Assembly (NCBI GenBank): GCA_964528035.1
Contig: CAZGQY010000161.1
Coordinates: 1-9,673, forward strand
Direction of reading: 5' to 3'
DNA from: CAZGQY01 sp964528035
GTDB taxonomy: Bacteria > Pseudomonadota > Gammaproteobacteria > Methylococcales > UBA1147
DNA length: 9,673 nt
A program made the translations under genes and the position numbers. The stretch's first letter is position 1; each line of letters begins with the position of its first letter. Below the pieces are notes generated by a model that worked only from the letters and a program-made list of their open reading frames with translations, searched no databases and was not told where the DNA came from. Positions 1 through 7,891 of the stretch are shown here, in pieces.

Positions 1-36
1 GAAGACAAACAATAATCCTGCGCCAATCTTTCGCAT
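1..36 (-). CDS. 5' end of a leftward gene, probably exported protein (partial)
   Basis: Only the first 12 codons are inside the window, read leftward from an ATG at 36-34, giving MRKIGAGLLFVF. A basic residue pair followed at once by a hydrophobic run is how a signal peptide or N-terminal membrane anchor begins. Purine-rich stretches on the minus strand (AAGGAG and GAGG, around 47-58) lie 10-15 nt upstream of the ATG and could serve as the ribosome binding site. The gene would be divergent from the dioxygenase-P450 gene and share the 37-250 control region with it. The product cannot be identified from so little sequence, and the frame could still be chance. Confidence 0.5.
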   Translation of the reverse strand, partial: MRKIGAGLLFVF

Positions 37-120
37 ATTATTAAAACCTCGCTCCTTATTCGCAATTAATAAGCAGTACTTATAACCATAAAATCCATAT
101 ATCTAATGAGTACTTAATAG

Positions 121-142
121 CTAATACTCCATCAAGCTTGTA
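121..142 (+). repeat. Short copy C of the TACTCCATCA repeat
   Basis: This stretch matches 18 of 22 bases of 4169-4190 without gaps. The identical core TACTCCATCA is at 125-134, followed two variable bases later by a TTGTA-containing block. The upstream TTATCGGC part of the two copies at 4143-4363 is missing here. The match could be a degenerate repeat or a binding site shared with the 3' region. Confidence 0.5.
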
Positions 143-238
143 CTAGTATACAAACCCCCAGCCTATAAAAAGAACCCATCGCGATATACCCAGAACGAAA
201 GCATGGATCACATAACTAAATAACAAATCAATATCCAT

Positions 239-243
239 AGGAG
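239..243 (+). promoter_or_regulatory. Shine-Dalgarno AGGAG for the dioxygenase-P450 gene
   Basis: AGGAG ends 7 nt before the ATG at 251, which is ideal spacing. It supports that ATG as the start. Confidence 0.8.
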
Positions 244-250
244 AGAGAAC

Positions 251-3200
251 ATGATTTACCACGGTATCGATCTCATTATTACACTTCTGCACCCCGAACA
301 AGGGTTACTGGAAAGATTCAAACAAACCAAAGAACTTCACGACAAAAATCTCTACACACCCGCGGCCAAATCGAAAAAGTCGCCAGTTCAGCCAGCGTGT
401 AGAATGCGCCTGCCAGACGGTAGCTGGACCGACCTGGCTAAGCCTGCCATGGGCAGTACGGAGACACCCTTCGGACGCAACATTCAACCCGGCGATGCCA
501 AACAAACACAGCAGGATGTTCACCGCGGACCCGATCCACTTAAAGTCAGTACAGAACTACTCCACGGCACAAAGAAAGGACGCAAGCAAGCATCTACTTT
601 AAATGTTCTGGCGGCAGCCTGGATCCAGTTCCAGGTCCACGATTGGTTCGAACACAAAACCGATAAGAAAAAAATGGTTAATCTACATGAGGGCAATCAA
701 TCGATCTCATTTGCGAGCACTAAACCGACTGGAAAACGTGACGGCGTCCAAACATTTTCCAATACTCAAGTGCATTGGTGGGACGGATCCCAGATCTATG
801 GCAGCGATGAAAAAATAACTAAGGAGTTACGATCACACCAGTTTGGAAAGATCAAGCTCGATACAGAAACCGATATCGATGGACGCCCTCTCCTTCCACC
901 AGACCCGGCTCCCGAGAAGAAAGGCTTTGACCTGACCGGTTTTAACAACAATTGGTGGGTAGGTCTGAGTCTGCTGCACACCATGTTTGTCTATGAACAT
1001 AATGCAATCTGCGATGAGTTACACCAATCAGGTGTACTTCACCCACCCCATGCAGGCGCAAATGAATCTTTATGGAACGAATATGATAACCGCTTGTTTG
1101 AAACCGCTCGATTGATCAATGTCAGCCTTATGGCGAAGATTCATACTGTCGAGTGGTCACCGGCAGTACTGGACGATAACGCAATGATCGCCGCGCTGTA
1201 TTCAAGTTGGTGGGGTGTGGAAATTCCGGATATGGTACTGGAATATTTTCCAAGATTTTTACTGGCTCTGGTCATCCAGGAACTCGCTGAAACAGGAGTT
1301 TTGCAACAGCTCATACCCCTGGCCACCTGGCTTACTGGTGATTTAGTTAAAAGTGGGGTTAATTACAACACAGATAAAATCGAACTCATTACGTTAATCG
1401 ACAATCTGGATCGCCGCTGGTCATTTAGGGAAACAATGGAGTGGTTGTTCAATCAATACGAAGCACTCAGACCTGATTTAGCAAATATACAGGAATTATT
1501 TTCCAGCCAAACTGATTTCAACACCTTAATAAAGAAGCTCGCTAATGATCGAAAGATTCCCCCCTCAGTCGCAAAGATTCTTCAAGACCTTAAGCCTTTA
1601 ATCGACAAATCCAAAAGTAAAGCCTTTAATGTGCTGCGCCTTTTCCTGGAACATCCTGTCGAAAAAGCCATCCAAACTCTTGAGAAAGACATGGCCCAGG
1701 TACTGATCCAATACGCCGACGACAAACGGACATGTGAAATTGCCCAGTCTGTTCACGATATTTGCAGACTTTTCCTAGGCAAGGTTATACAGAGAATAGA
1801 GAAACCAGAACGGACACTTCATGACGTCGATTACGCAATGACTGAAGAATTCGTATCAGTTTACCGAATGCACCCACTGTTGCCGGAAGCCGTAACCGTA
1901 TCGAGTAATACACTAAACCTGGCTGAAATGTTATTCGGGAAAACCAGAAATGTGGTAAAGAAACATGGCATGGAGTCTCTTGCCAATGCGTTTGGAACTG
2001 ACTTCGCTGGCGCGCTAACGCTGAACAATCAACCGAGTATTTTAAACCGGATCGATTTACCGAATGATGAAAGCATTGACTTGGGTGCAGTGGATATCTA
2101 CCGGGATCGGGAGCGCGGTGTACCCAGATACAAGCGCTTCAGAGAATTATTACGCAATGAAAAGCTTGACCCTGATTTCGATTACCATCACCTGACCAAA
2201 GAAGAACCAAACGGCCCAATCGCTACAAAACTCAAGAAGGTCTACGGAAAAGGAAATATTGATAATTTGGATTTGATGGTCGGTCTTTATGCGGAACCCG
2301 CCCCAGATGGTTTTGCATTCTGTGATACAACTTTCCGGGTATTTTCACTAATGGCGCCGCGAAGGCTGGCAGCCGACCCATTTTTTACTTCAGATTATGG
2401 GCCAGAGCTGTATACAAAACAGGGCATGGATTGGATAAACAACAGAAGTATGCACGATTTATTGCGACATATCGGAATCGATTTACATCCATCCGTAAAC
2501 GCATTCGTTCCCTGGCATGTGAGAGATCATTCAGGACACGCAGAAAAATCCCGGCAATTCCGTAACAGGATGATTGCGCATTACTTCGACAGAGGAATCT
2601 TTATCCGCAAACCCAAAGGCCAGCGATTCATCGCCAAAATCGAACAACTGGCAAAAAAAGCCCGTGATAAAAAAGCGACAAAAAAGGCGTTCCTGATCCA
2701 ATTGATCGAAAAACTAATCCCCAGATCAGACCTGGAACTACACCGTGAAGATCTTGACGCATGGGAAAACGATTATCGAAGCGGTGCAGACGCGTTTTGG
2801 GTAAAAATGAGCGGCAAGAAAACCCTTGTTGTTTCAAATAAGCATGCAATCAAACATGTTCTTGAAAACTCACCACAAAAATATGGTCCAGGGGCCACAA
2901 AAGAAAGAGGTATGAGTAAATTTCAACCCCATGCGCTAACGATTACTAACGCCGGATGTCCTTTCGACGCGAGAAGAGCAATAACAGAAGAATCACTGGG
3001 CTTCGGTCGCCGCGTACACAAAGATGGACAACAGTTTCTTCGGGTTGTTAATAAAGAAATCGACTCAATGGACATCAAGGAAACCCTTGCCTGGCACGAT
3101 ATAGACGGATTGGCCATACGCCTTGCACAAAACCTGGTGTTGGGATACGAAGATAAAGATATTCTATCAAGCCTGGAAATGCTGATGGAACGTGGCAATA

Positions 3201-4087
3201 TCGAGACCTTAATGCCATCATCGGGTAAAAAGAGTGCTACTGATCGCAAAAAACGGGATGAATCTAAGGACAAATCTGTTGACCTAAAGGAATTCGAAAG
3301 CATGCTTGATAGCGCATATAAAAATGCGCAACAAAAAGCCACCCTGTCCAAGCATTTGGCTGCGGCAGTCACTGAGCCGTCGCTCAATGCGAATCTTGAG
3401 CCAGAACAAATCGTAGCCCACGGTCAACTTGCACACTGGATGTTTGCCATCAGGGGAACCTTTGCTGTTCATACCATATACACCTTGTACCTTCTGGCCA
3501 GGCATCCTAATACTCAGCAGGCTTTATATCGGGATATGGTAAAAATCAGCGAAAATAAAGTCGAAAAACTTGAAAAAGCACTACTGAATGAACAAAAATC
3601 AACCAATGACCGACTGAGCCGCTTAGAAAAATGTATTCTGGAGGCAGCAAGGTTATGGCCAGCAGTTCCGCTAATTGGAAAACGCGCTACGGGTTCTGAT
3701 CAGATACCGATCAGCAAACAATCAATCCGTATAAATAAAGATGATGAAATATTGATACATAACGTTGCCAACAACAGAGATCGGCGTTTTGTCGGACAGT
3801 GTCCGCACTCTTTCAAGCCAGACCGGTGGAAACCAAGAGGAATTAAAGACGAAGAACTTCAGCCACAAGTGGCCTGGTACGCTGAAGCGGGAGACTATAC
3901 GACGATTTTCAGCAATGGCATCCAGACCTGTCCGGGACGGGACATCGCGCTTCTCCTGATAAAGGCTATTGTCGGTCGCCTTGTACTTGAGAATAAATTT
4001 TCTTTATACGAACCCAATCTCGGCGACGAACTCCCGGTGAGCCTTGATCAGTTTAGTATTAAACTGAAAAGCGTTAAGCGAAGCTGA
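251..4087 (+). CDS. Fatty-acid alpha-dioxygenase (heme peroxidase family) fused to cytochrome P450
   Basis: The 1278-residue protein has two heme domains. Residues ~1-790 follow plant and bacterial alpha-dioxygenases: PAMGS (66-70), FGRN (74-77), distal-heme QVHDW with His130, WWDGSQIYG (176-184), LLHTMFVYEHN (241-251), AKIHT (295-299), and TEEFVSVYRMH (531-541) with the radical Tyr538 and proximal His541. After these come IYRDRERGVPRY (616-627) and RRLAADPFFTSDY (704-716). Residues ~835-1278 are a P450: I-helix near 1059-1087, ExxR at 1131-1134, a PxRW-type motif at 1190-1193, and the heme loop FSNGIQTCPG with Cys1227. The family converts fatty acids to 2-hydroperoxides with O2; the P450 probably processes that product (inference). 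Oddities are a ~170-residue insertion at about 325-525, a Lys/Asp-rich loop at 992-1010 and an atypical I-helix. No signal peptide is seen, so it is probably cytosolic or membrane-associated. A well-placed AGGAG supports the start. The family assignment is firm; the substrate is unknown. Confidence 0.93.
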   Translation: MIYHGIDLIITLLHPEQGLLERFKQTKELHDKNLYTPAAKSKKSPVQPACRMRLPDGSWTDLAKPAMGSTETPFGRNIQPGDAKQTQQDVHRGPDPLKVSTELLHGTKKGRKQASTLNVLAAAWIQFQVHDWFEHKTDKKKMVNLHEGNQSISFASTKPTGKRDGVQTFSNTQVHWWDGSQIYGSDEKITKELRSHQFGKIKLDTETDIDGRPLLPPDPAPEKKGFDLTGFNNNWWVGLSLLHTMFVYEHNAICDELHQSGVLHPPHAGANESLWNEYDNRLFETARLINVSLMAKIHTVEWSPAVLDDNAMIAALYSSWWGVEIPDMVLEYFPRFLLALVIQELAETGVLQQLIPLATWLTGDLVKSGVNYNTDKIELITLIDNLDRRWSFRETMEWLFNQYEALRPDLANIQELFSSQTDFNTLIKKLANDRKIPPSVAKILQDLKPLIDKSKSKAFNVLRLFLEHPVEKAIQTLEKDMAQVLIQYADDKRTCEIAQSVHDICRLFLGKVIQRIEKPERTLHDVDYAMTEEFVSVYRMHPLLPEAVTVSSNTLNLAEMLFGKTRNVVKKHGMESLANAFGTDFAGALTLNNQPSILNRIDLPNDESIDLGAVDIYRDRERGVPRYKRFRELLRNEKLDPDFDYHHLTKEEPNGPIATKLKKVYGKGNIDNLDLMVGLYAEPAPDGFAFCDTTFRVFSLMAPRRLAADPFFTSDYGPELYTKQGMDWINNRSMHDLLRHIGIDLHPSVNAFVPWHVRDHSGHAEKSRQFRNRMIAHYFDRGIFIRKPKGQRFIAKIEQLAKKARDKKATKKAFLIQLIEKLIPRSDLELHREDLDAWENDYRSGADAFWVKMSGKKTLVVSNKHAIKHVLENSPQKYGPGATKERGMSKFQPHALTITNAGCPFDARRAITEESLGFGRRVHKDGQQFLRVVNKEIDSMDIKETLAWHDIDGLAIRLAQNLVLGYEDKDILSSLEMLMERGNIETLMPSSGKKSATDRKKRDESKDKSVDLKEFESMLDSAYKNAQQKATLSKHLAAAVTEPSLNANLEPEQIVAHGQLAHWMFAIRGTFAVHTIYTLYLLARHPNTQQALYRDMVKISENKVEKLEKALLNEQKSTNDRLSRLEKCILEAARLWPAVPLIGKRATGSDQIPISKQSIRINKDDEILIHNVANNRDRRFVGQCPHSFKPDRWKPRGIKDEELQPQVAWYAEAGDYTTIFSNGIQTCPGRDIALLLIKAIVGRLVLENKFSLYEPNLGDELPVSLDQFSIKLKSVKRS

Positions 4088-4140
4088 TTATTGGAGATAT
4101 ATTCGTACTAACCCGGTGGTTAAGGGACTGTTGATTGAAG

Positions 4141-4215
4141 GCTTATCGGCTGGTTATTCTCATCAATACTAGTACTCCATCATTGTTGTATTGACGGGTA
4201 TATCAGCCGATAAGC
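4141..4215. repeat. Long nested hairpin after the dioxygenase-P450 gene
   Basis: GCTTATCGGCTG (4141-4152) and CAGCCGATAAGC (4204-4215) form a perfect 12-bp stem around 51 nt. Inside it, TCAATAC (4163-4169) pairs with GTATTGA (4188-4194). The structure sits 54 bp after the stop codon and could stabilise or help terminate the transcript. No T-run follows on either strand, so it is not a classical rho-independent terminator. Confidence 0.6.
4143..4203 (+). repeat. Intergenic repeat copy A
   Basis: Copy A begins with TTATCGGC, contains TGGTT, and then has GTACTCCATCA, GTTGT, TTG and GGGTA blocks in the same order as copy B on the other strand. From GTACTCC onward about 25 of 32 bases match copy B. 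It lies just past the 3' end of the dioxygenase-P450 gene, in that gene's orientation. Confidence 0.6.
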
Positions 4216-4299
4216 AACCATCTGCGTTGTTGCACTCGCTTGAATTAGTGCGACTAGTCCTGCGCTCGTGCGCCTAGCAGCTGACCACTTCTCGTCATA

Positions 4300-4363
4300 A
4301 CCTACCCCCCAACACAACTGTGATGGAGTACGAGATAAAGTAAACCAGGAGGCTGGCCGATAA
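4300..4363 (-). repeat. Intergenic repeat copy B (inverted relative to copy A)
   Basis: On the minus strand it reads TTATCGGC (4363-4356), then TGGTT, GTACTCCATCA (ending at 4321), GTTGT, TTG and GGGTA, the same block order as copy A. It begins 26 bp past the stop codon of the cyclase gene and is oriented with it. Each convergent gene therefore ends in one copy facing the same way relative to its own transcription. Copy B does not show copy A's closing CAGCCGATAAGC arm. Confidence 0.6.
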
Positions 4364-4389
4364 CAGAAAGTCCACTGAGAAAATTCAGA

Positions 4390-7300
4390 TTAAGATCGTA
4401 TAGCCAAATACTGTTTGGCACTTGCCAAAGCGGGAAAATCTATACCCTTATCCAATGCATCATGAACTTGCTGCAGGGCATTTGTGTAGCGATCACCAAT
4501 ACCCAATTTTTCTGCTAAATGGCAAATACTCAGATATGTCCGCAATTGCCAAAGATGAGCGTTTTGCCCTTTCGCTTCGATGAGCGCAGATTCGAATACA
4601 CTCAATATTAAATCACGATTAAATTCATCGGGGAGGGAAGCTAGACATTCACCTTTAATTCTTAATAATTCTGGTGCATACCAGACTTCCCCGGTGGCTC
4701 GGGCAATCTCCAAACCTTTTTCGACTGTACGCAAGGCTTCAGCGTAACATCCGACCTGTAATCTCGCGGCTGCCAGGAATCCGCACCCTAGAGGTTGATA
4801 AGTGGTCGCATGAATTTCCGTATGTGCTGTCGTACCTTCACTTAATACCTGAATACCGTTGATAATCAAGTCTTGATCCTGCGTAACTACGCCTTCATCC
4901 ACAAGTGCACTACCAAGAAGCATTGTCAGGATACCAACAAAATTAGCAAATCGCTGATGTTTAACATATTCCAGTGTATTTTCGATTTGTTTCCGTGTAT
5001 CAGGGCCCTGAAGGAGATAAAGAGCCGCACAATAAAATGTTTTGGCGAATGCAGTGCTTTGAGAATGACCCAAACTACTCGCGTGCTCCAACCCCAACAC
5101 ACCAGTATTCAGCATCTGTTTGGCATTTCCCATCACTGCAAGCGAAATTTGCTTGTAACACAGAGCTACGATTTTATGATCAATGATCATACGACCATCC
5201 TGTTCAATAATCGCGTCTTGGTGAGCGTCGTAATGTAAGATGACCTCGTCAGTGTGATTTATTGCCTCGAAAAATTCACCTGACAAGAAACGAACGCCAG
5301 ACATAGCTCTATTTGCAATGACCACGTGTCGCGGATTTGTAGTAGACGCAGTTTTAATCGCACTAAAAGCTTTTTCAGCGGAATCGTTGGCTGCTCTTAA
5401 ATTACCCGCTGTTATATAATGTCCGACACTCAGCGTATAGAGATCAAGAATATTTTCTGGATTTCCCAATTTTGCACAAAGTTCAAATGAATCATTTAAC
5501 GTTCCATGAACATCGGGCGATGAAAATCCGTAGCAAGTCACTTGAACACGCACAATTTCGGTCATCACTTCCAGTCTTTTCATAAGCGCGAATCTGCAAA
5601 TATAAGCAGGCGCATCCACTTTATTCAAAGTATCTACCGCACGCTGCAAGTGCACCAGAGCCTCTTCATACTCGCTTCGATCAGCGGATAACTGGCCTGC
5701 TTCGAACCAATAATCCGCCGCCCGGCGATAGCGCGTTACCTGCTCCTCGCCCATCGAACCCAGGTTCGCGGCTTTCTCATAATGCAGCGCAAGTAAATCA
5801 GGTTGTAAACGCTTTACTGCTGAATCGTGTTTAGAAAGTAATTCAGCAACCTGCCAATGCAGATCTCCACGATCTTCCTCCAACAAACTATAGTAGGCTG
5901 TATCCCGAACCAGTGCATGGCAAAACATATAACTGCAGGAATCTTGCGGGTGAGCTTGCATTATTCCCGCATCGCAAAGCAGAGACAATGTAAAAGAAAG
6001 CACTTCATCACTAAGGCAGGCAAGCTGTTTGAGCAAAATCGTGGGAAATTCACGGCCAATCACAGAAGCAAATTGAGCGATGCGTTTTGCTTCATTTAAG
6101 CGATCCAGCCGAGCCATAAGCGAGTGCCAAAGTACCGCCGGTACACCCTCCGGAGAGGTAGTATCGTCGTGCTTTAGCAGCCCACCAGCGTCGAGGACAC
6201 AACGGCTTAGATCTTCAATGAATAACGGATTACCGTCTGCGCGTTCAATGATTTGTTGTGTGACACCAGGATCAGGCTTGGTCTCATTAAAAAACAAATG
6301 AATCAGCTTCATACTCTCGTGTTCCTTCAGAGGCGTTAAAGCTATCCTCGTAAAACACGAAGTATCTGCATCAAACATTTCCCGAAACAGAGACAGTTCA
6401 TGACTCTCGGCGTAACCGTCGCTGCGTAACGTCACGATGAGCAATATGGCATTTTCCCGCGCTTGCTGGATAAGCTGCTGCACCAAAGCGAGAGTACCTC
6501 TGTCTGTCCAATGGATGTCTTCAATCATAATGAACAGTGGACTGTATCGAGACAAACCGCATAGATGTTCAGTAATAAACGCCAGGCGCCGGTCACGTAA
6601 GGCTTGCGGCGAAAGCTCAGTTAGCTTATCGTCGGTTCGATTTAACAGATAGGCACTGAGAACAGTTGCGGCCTCCTCAGGTTCATCCACTGTACCCGCC
6701 AATAAAGACAAAAGTTTCTCATAATGCACCTTTTCACTATCATCGAGCGTAATACCGCAGACATTCCTAAAATAGTTGGAAATTGGCGCTAAATTAGCAC
6801 CTTGACTGTGCGGGTTACAATATAAAACGACCCGTTGACAGGATGCTTCCAGAACCTCATCGGTTATATACTGCGCCAAACGAGACTTTCCGATACCTGC
6901 TTCACCTTCAAGAAGTACAATCTGCGCATGATTCTCCTTGATTTTTTGCCAAAGGCTCTTAAAAAGACCACATTGATTTTCGCGACCCACCAAAGGTGTA
7001 GAAACATTTTGTCGCAATGCCTGAAAGCGGCTTTCAATCGCGCTTTCGCCCTGAATTTTCCACACACGCTGAGATTTTGAAAACCCCCTGAGCTTGTGAC
7101 ACCCTAAATCTTCAACTGCAAACAACCCACTGGCCAGCTGACGAGTCAAATCATCTATCACAATCTCGTTAACACCGGCAAACTCCAGCAACCTGTAGGC
7201 ACGATTAAGAACCGGGCCCACCACTTCTATTCGCACTTGGTTTATACCTTCCCGAACATTCATGAAATCAGGTCGTTGCTGAACAATAGCGCTACCTGTA

Positions 7301-7653
7301 GCAATTGAAAAACGCCCGCTGATGGCCTGGTTAGTAGGGCAGATACTTTGCACTGTCTCTGCCATCAAAATGGCGAGTTTTATTGCTCGTTCTGAATCAT
7401 ATTCGAATGCCTGGATCCTTCCAAATACAAAGGCTAAACCATCACCGGTATAACGAATGGTTTCCGCTCCAGCCGACTGGGCGTTATCGAGACAACTTTG
7501 CAGAAACGCATCCTGCACTTTACGGTAACGCTCGATACCCAAACGTTCCTGAAGCGCTGTGGATTCGACCAGATCACAGCTAACAATAGCAATTTCCCTG
7601 CGTTCGTCTGTACACCCGTTACTGAGGAGTGTCTGAGGAGCCTTATCCATCAT
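4390..7653 (-). CDS. Class III adenylate/guanylate cyclase with AAA-type ATPase and TPR regions
   Basis: The 1087-residue protein resembles bacterial soluble cyclase-ATPase regulators. Cyclase homology domain, ~20-200: metal-binding Asp27 (SCDLVEST) and Asp71 (RYTGDG), transition-state Asn150 and Arg154 (VVGPVLNRAYR), and a closing HKLRGF motif. The usual purine-selecting Lys is Arg67, as I recall for relatives with RYxGDG; Glu143 stands at the Asp position. Activity is plausible but base specificity is uncertain. ATPase, ~220-480: LVGRE, Walker A GEAGIGKS (250-257) and Walker B-like IMIEDIHW (375-382). A helical region from ~600 to the end has TPR-like repeats, for example near 630-675 and 950-990. 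No membrane segment or signal peptide is seen, so a cytosolic sensor or signal enzyme is likely. The start is the first of two adjacent ATGs. The nearest purine-rich site (GGCGGAAG) is 14 nt upstream, so initiation may be weak; a TGA lies in frame shortly upstream. The effector is unknown. Confidence 0.9.
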   Translation of the reverse strand: MMDKAPQTLLSNGCTDERREIAIVSCDLVESTALQERLGIERYRKVQDAFLQSCLDNAQSAGAETIRYTGDGLAFVFGRIQAFEYDSERAIKLAILMAETVQSICPTNQAISGRFSIATGSAIVQQRPDFMNVREGINQVRIEVVGPVLNRAYRLLEFAGVNEIVIDDLTRQLASGLFAVEDLGCHKLRGFSKSQRVWKIQGESAIESRFQALRQNVSTPLVGRENQCGLFKSLWQKIKENHAQIVLLEGEAGIGKSRLAQYITDEVLEASCQRVVLYCNPHSQGANLAPISNYFRNVCGITLDDSEKVHYEKLLSLLAGTVDEPEEAATVLSAYLLNRTDDKLTELSPQALRDRRLAFITEHLCGLSRYSPLFIMIEDIHWTDRGTLALVQQLIQQARENAILLIVTLRSDGYAESHELSLFREMFDADTSCFTRIALTPLKEHESMKLIHLFFNETKPDPGVTQQIIERADGNPLFIEDLSRCVLDAGGLLKHDDTTSPEGVPAVLWHSLMARLDRLNEAKRIAQFASVIGREFPTILLKQLACLSDEVLSFTLSLLCDAGIMQAHPQDSCSYMFCHALVRDTAYYSLLEEDRGDLHWQVAELLSKHDSAVKRLQPDLLALHYEKAANLGSMGEEQVTRYRRAADYWFEAGQLSADRSEYEEALVHLQRAVDTLNKVDAPAYICRFALMKRLEVMTEIVRVQVTCYGFSSPDVHGTLNDSFELCAKLGNPENILDLYTLSVGHYITAGNLRAANDSAEKAFSAIKTASTTNPRHVVIANRAMSGVRFLSGEFFEAINHTDEVILHYDAHQDAIIEQDGRMIIDHKIVALCYKQISLAVMGNAKQMLNTGVLGLEHASSLGHSQSTAFAKTFYCAALYLLQGPDTRKQIENTLEYVKHQRFANFVGILTMLLGSALVDEGVVTQDQDLIINGIQVLSEGTTAHTEIHATTYQPLGCGFLAAARLQVGCYAEALRTVEKGLEIARATGEVWYAPELLRIKGECLASLPDEFNRDLILSVFESALIEAKGQNAHLWQLRTYLSICHLAEKLGIGDRYTNALQQVHDALDKGIDFPALASAKQYLAIRS

Positions 7654-7737
7654 TTCAATAATTTGAGCTTCCGCCGATATCAGTCATATAGATAGTAGAC
7701 GCCAGCCTGGTATCTAAAAATAAAAGTATCTATTCAG
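7654..7737. promoter_or_regulatory. Upstream region of the cyclase gene
   Basis: This short AT-rich leader of the leftward cyclase gene contains GTATCTA twice in direct orientation (7710-7716 and 7726-7732, 16 bp apart) and a related TAGATA at 7689-7694. These could be regulator sites or promoter elements. I cannot pick a convincing -35/-10 pair. Confidence 0.3.
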
Positions 7738-7875
7738 TCAGTATAACCAAGGAGTAAACCTATAATTATTCTGCACGTACACATACCTCCCTGTAAGCTC
7801 TGCTGCAATACCACTTTTTTCAAAGGCCCATTTTATCAATGGTTTACAGCCTCTTGTAAAATATAAACTGAATAG
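7738..7875 (-). other. Possible decayed coding remnant (45 codons, no start)
   Basis: Between in-frame stops at 7876-7878 and 7738-7740 the minus strand is open for 45 codons with protein-like composition, including GCKPLIKWAFEKSGIAAEL. There is no usable start codon and I recognise no family. It may be the C-terminal tail of a gene destroyed by rearrangement, or chance. It sits directly upstream of the cyclase gene in a region otherwise without genes. Confidence 0.2.
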
Positions 7876-7891
7876 TTATATATTAAATAGC

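Larger units (their letters stand above)
37..250. promoter_or_regulatory. Divergent control region with short repeats
   Basis: This AT-rich spacer lies between the leftward partial gene and the dioxygenase-P450 gene. It holds a direct repeat AGTACTTA at 75-82 and 109-116. Next come a TACTCCATCA motif at 125-134 and the sequence TTGTACTAGTATACAA at 138-153, which has 5-bp inverted arms around a TACTAGTA palindrome. A TATAAA at 164-169 could be a -10 box, but the TTGTAC at 138-143 lies 20 nt away, too far for an ordinary sigma-70 pair. An activator-dependent promoter is therefore possible. The repeats look like operator sites; no specific regulator can be named. Confidence 0.4.

Noticed and set aside
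2923..3387. Minus-strand 154-codon frame inside the P450 half
   Set aside because: It is the antisense shadow of a strongly supported coding region. Its composition is Ser/Arg/Leu-rich with no domain or ribosome binding site.
251..4087. Plain homologue of fungal PpoA/linoleate diol synthase
   Set aside because: The overall DOX-CYP plan is similar, but the dioxygenase half carries alpha-dioxygenase signatures (TEEFxSVYRMH, IYRDRERxVPRY, RRLxADxFFT).
4141..4215. Classical rho-independent terminator
   Set aside because: The stem is strong but the loop is 51 nt and no T-run follows on either strand.
4873..5238. Plus-strand 121-codon frame inside the cyclase gene
   Set aside because: It is an antisense shadow of the TPR-coding part and has no motif of its own.
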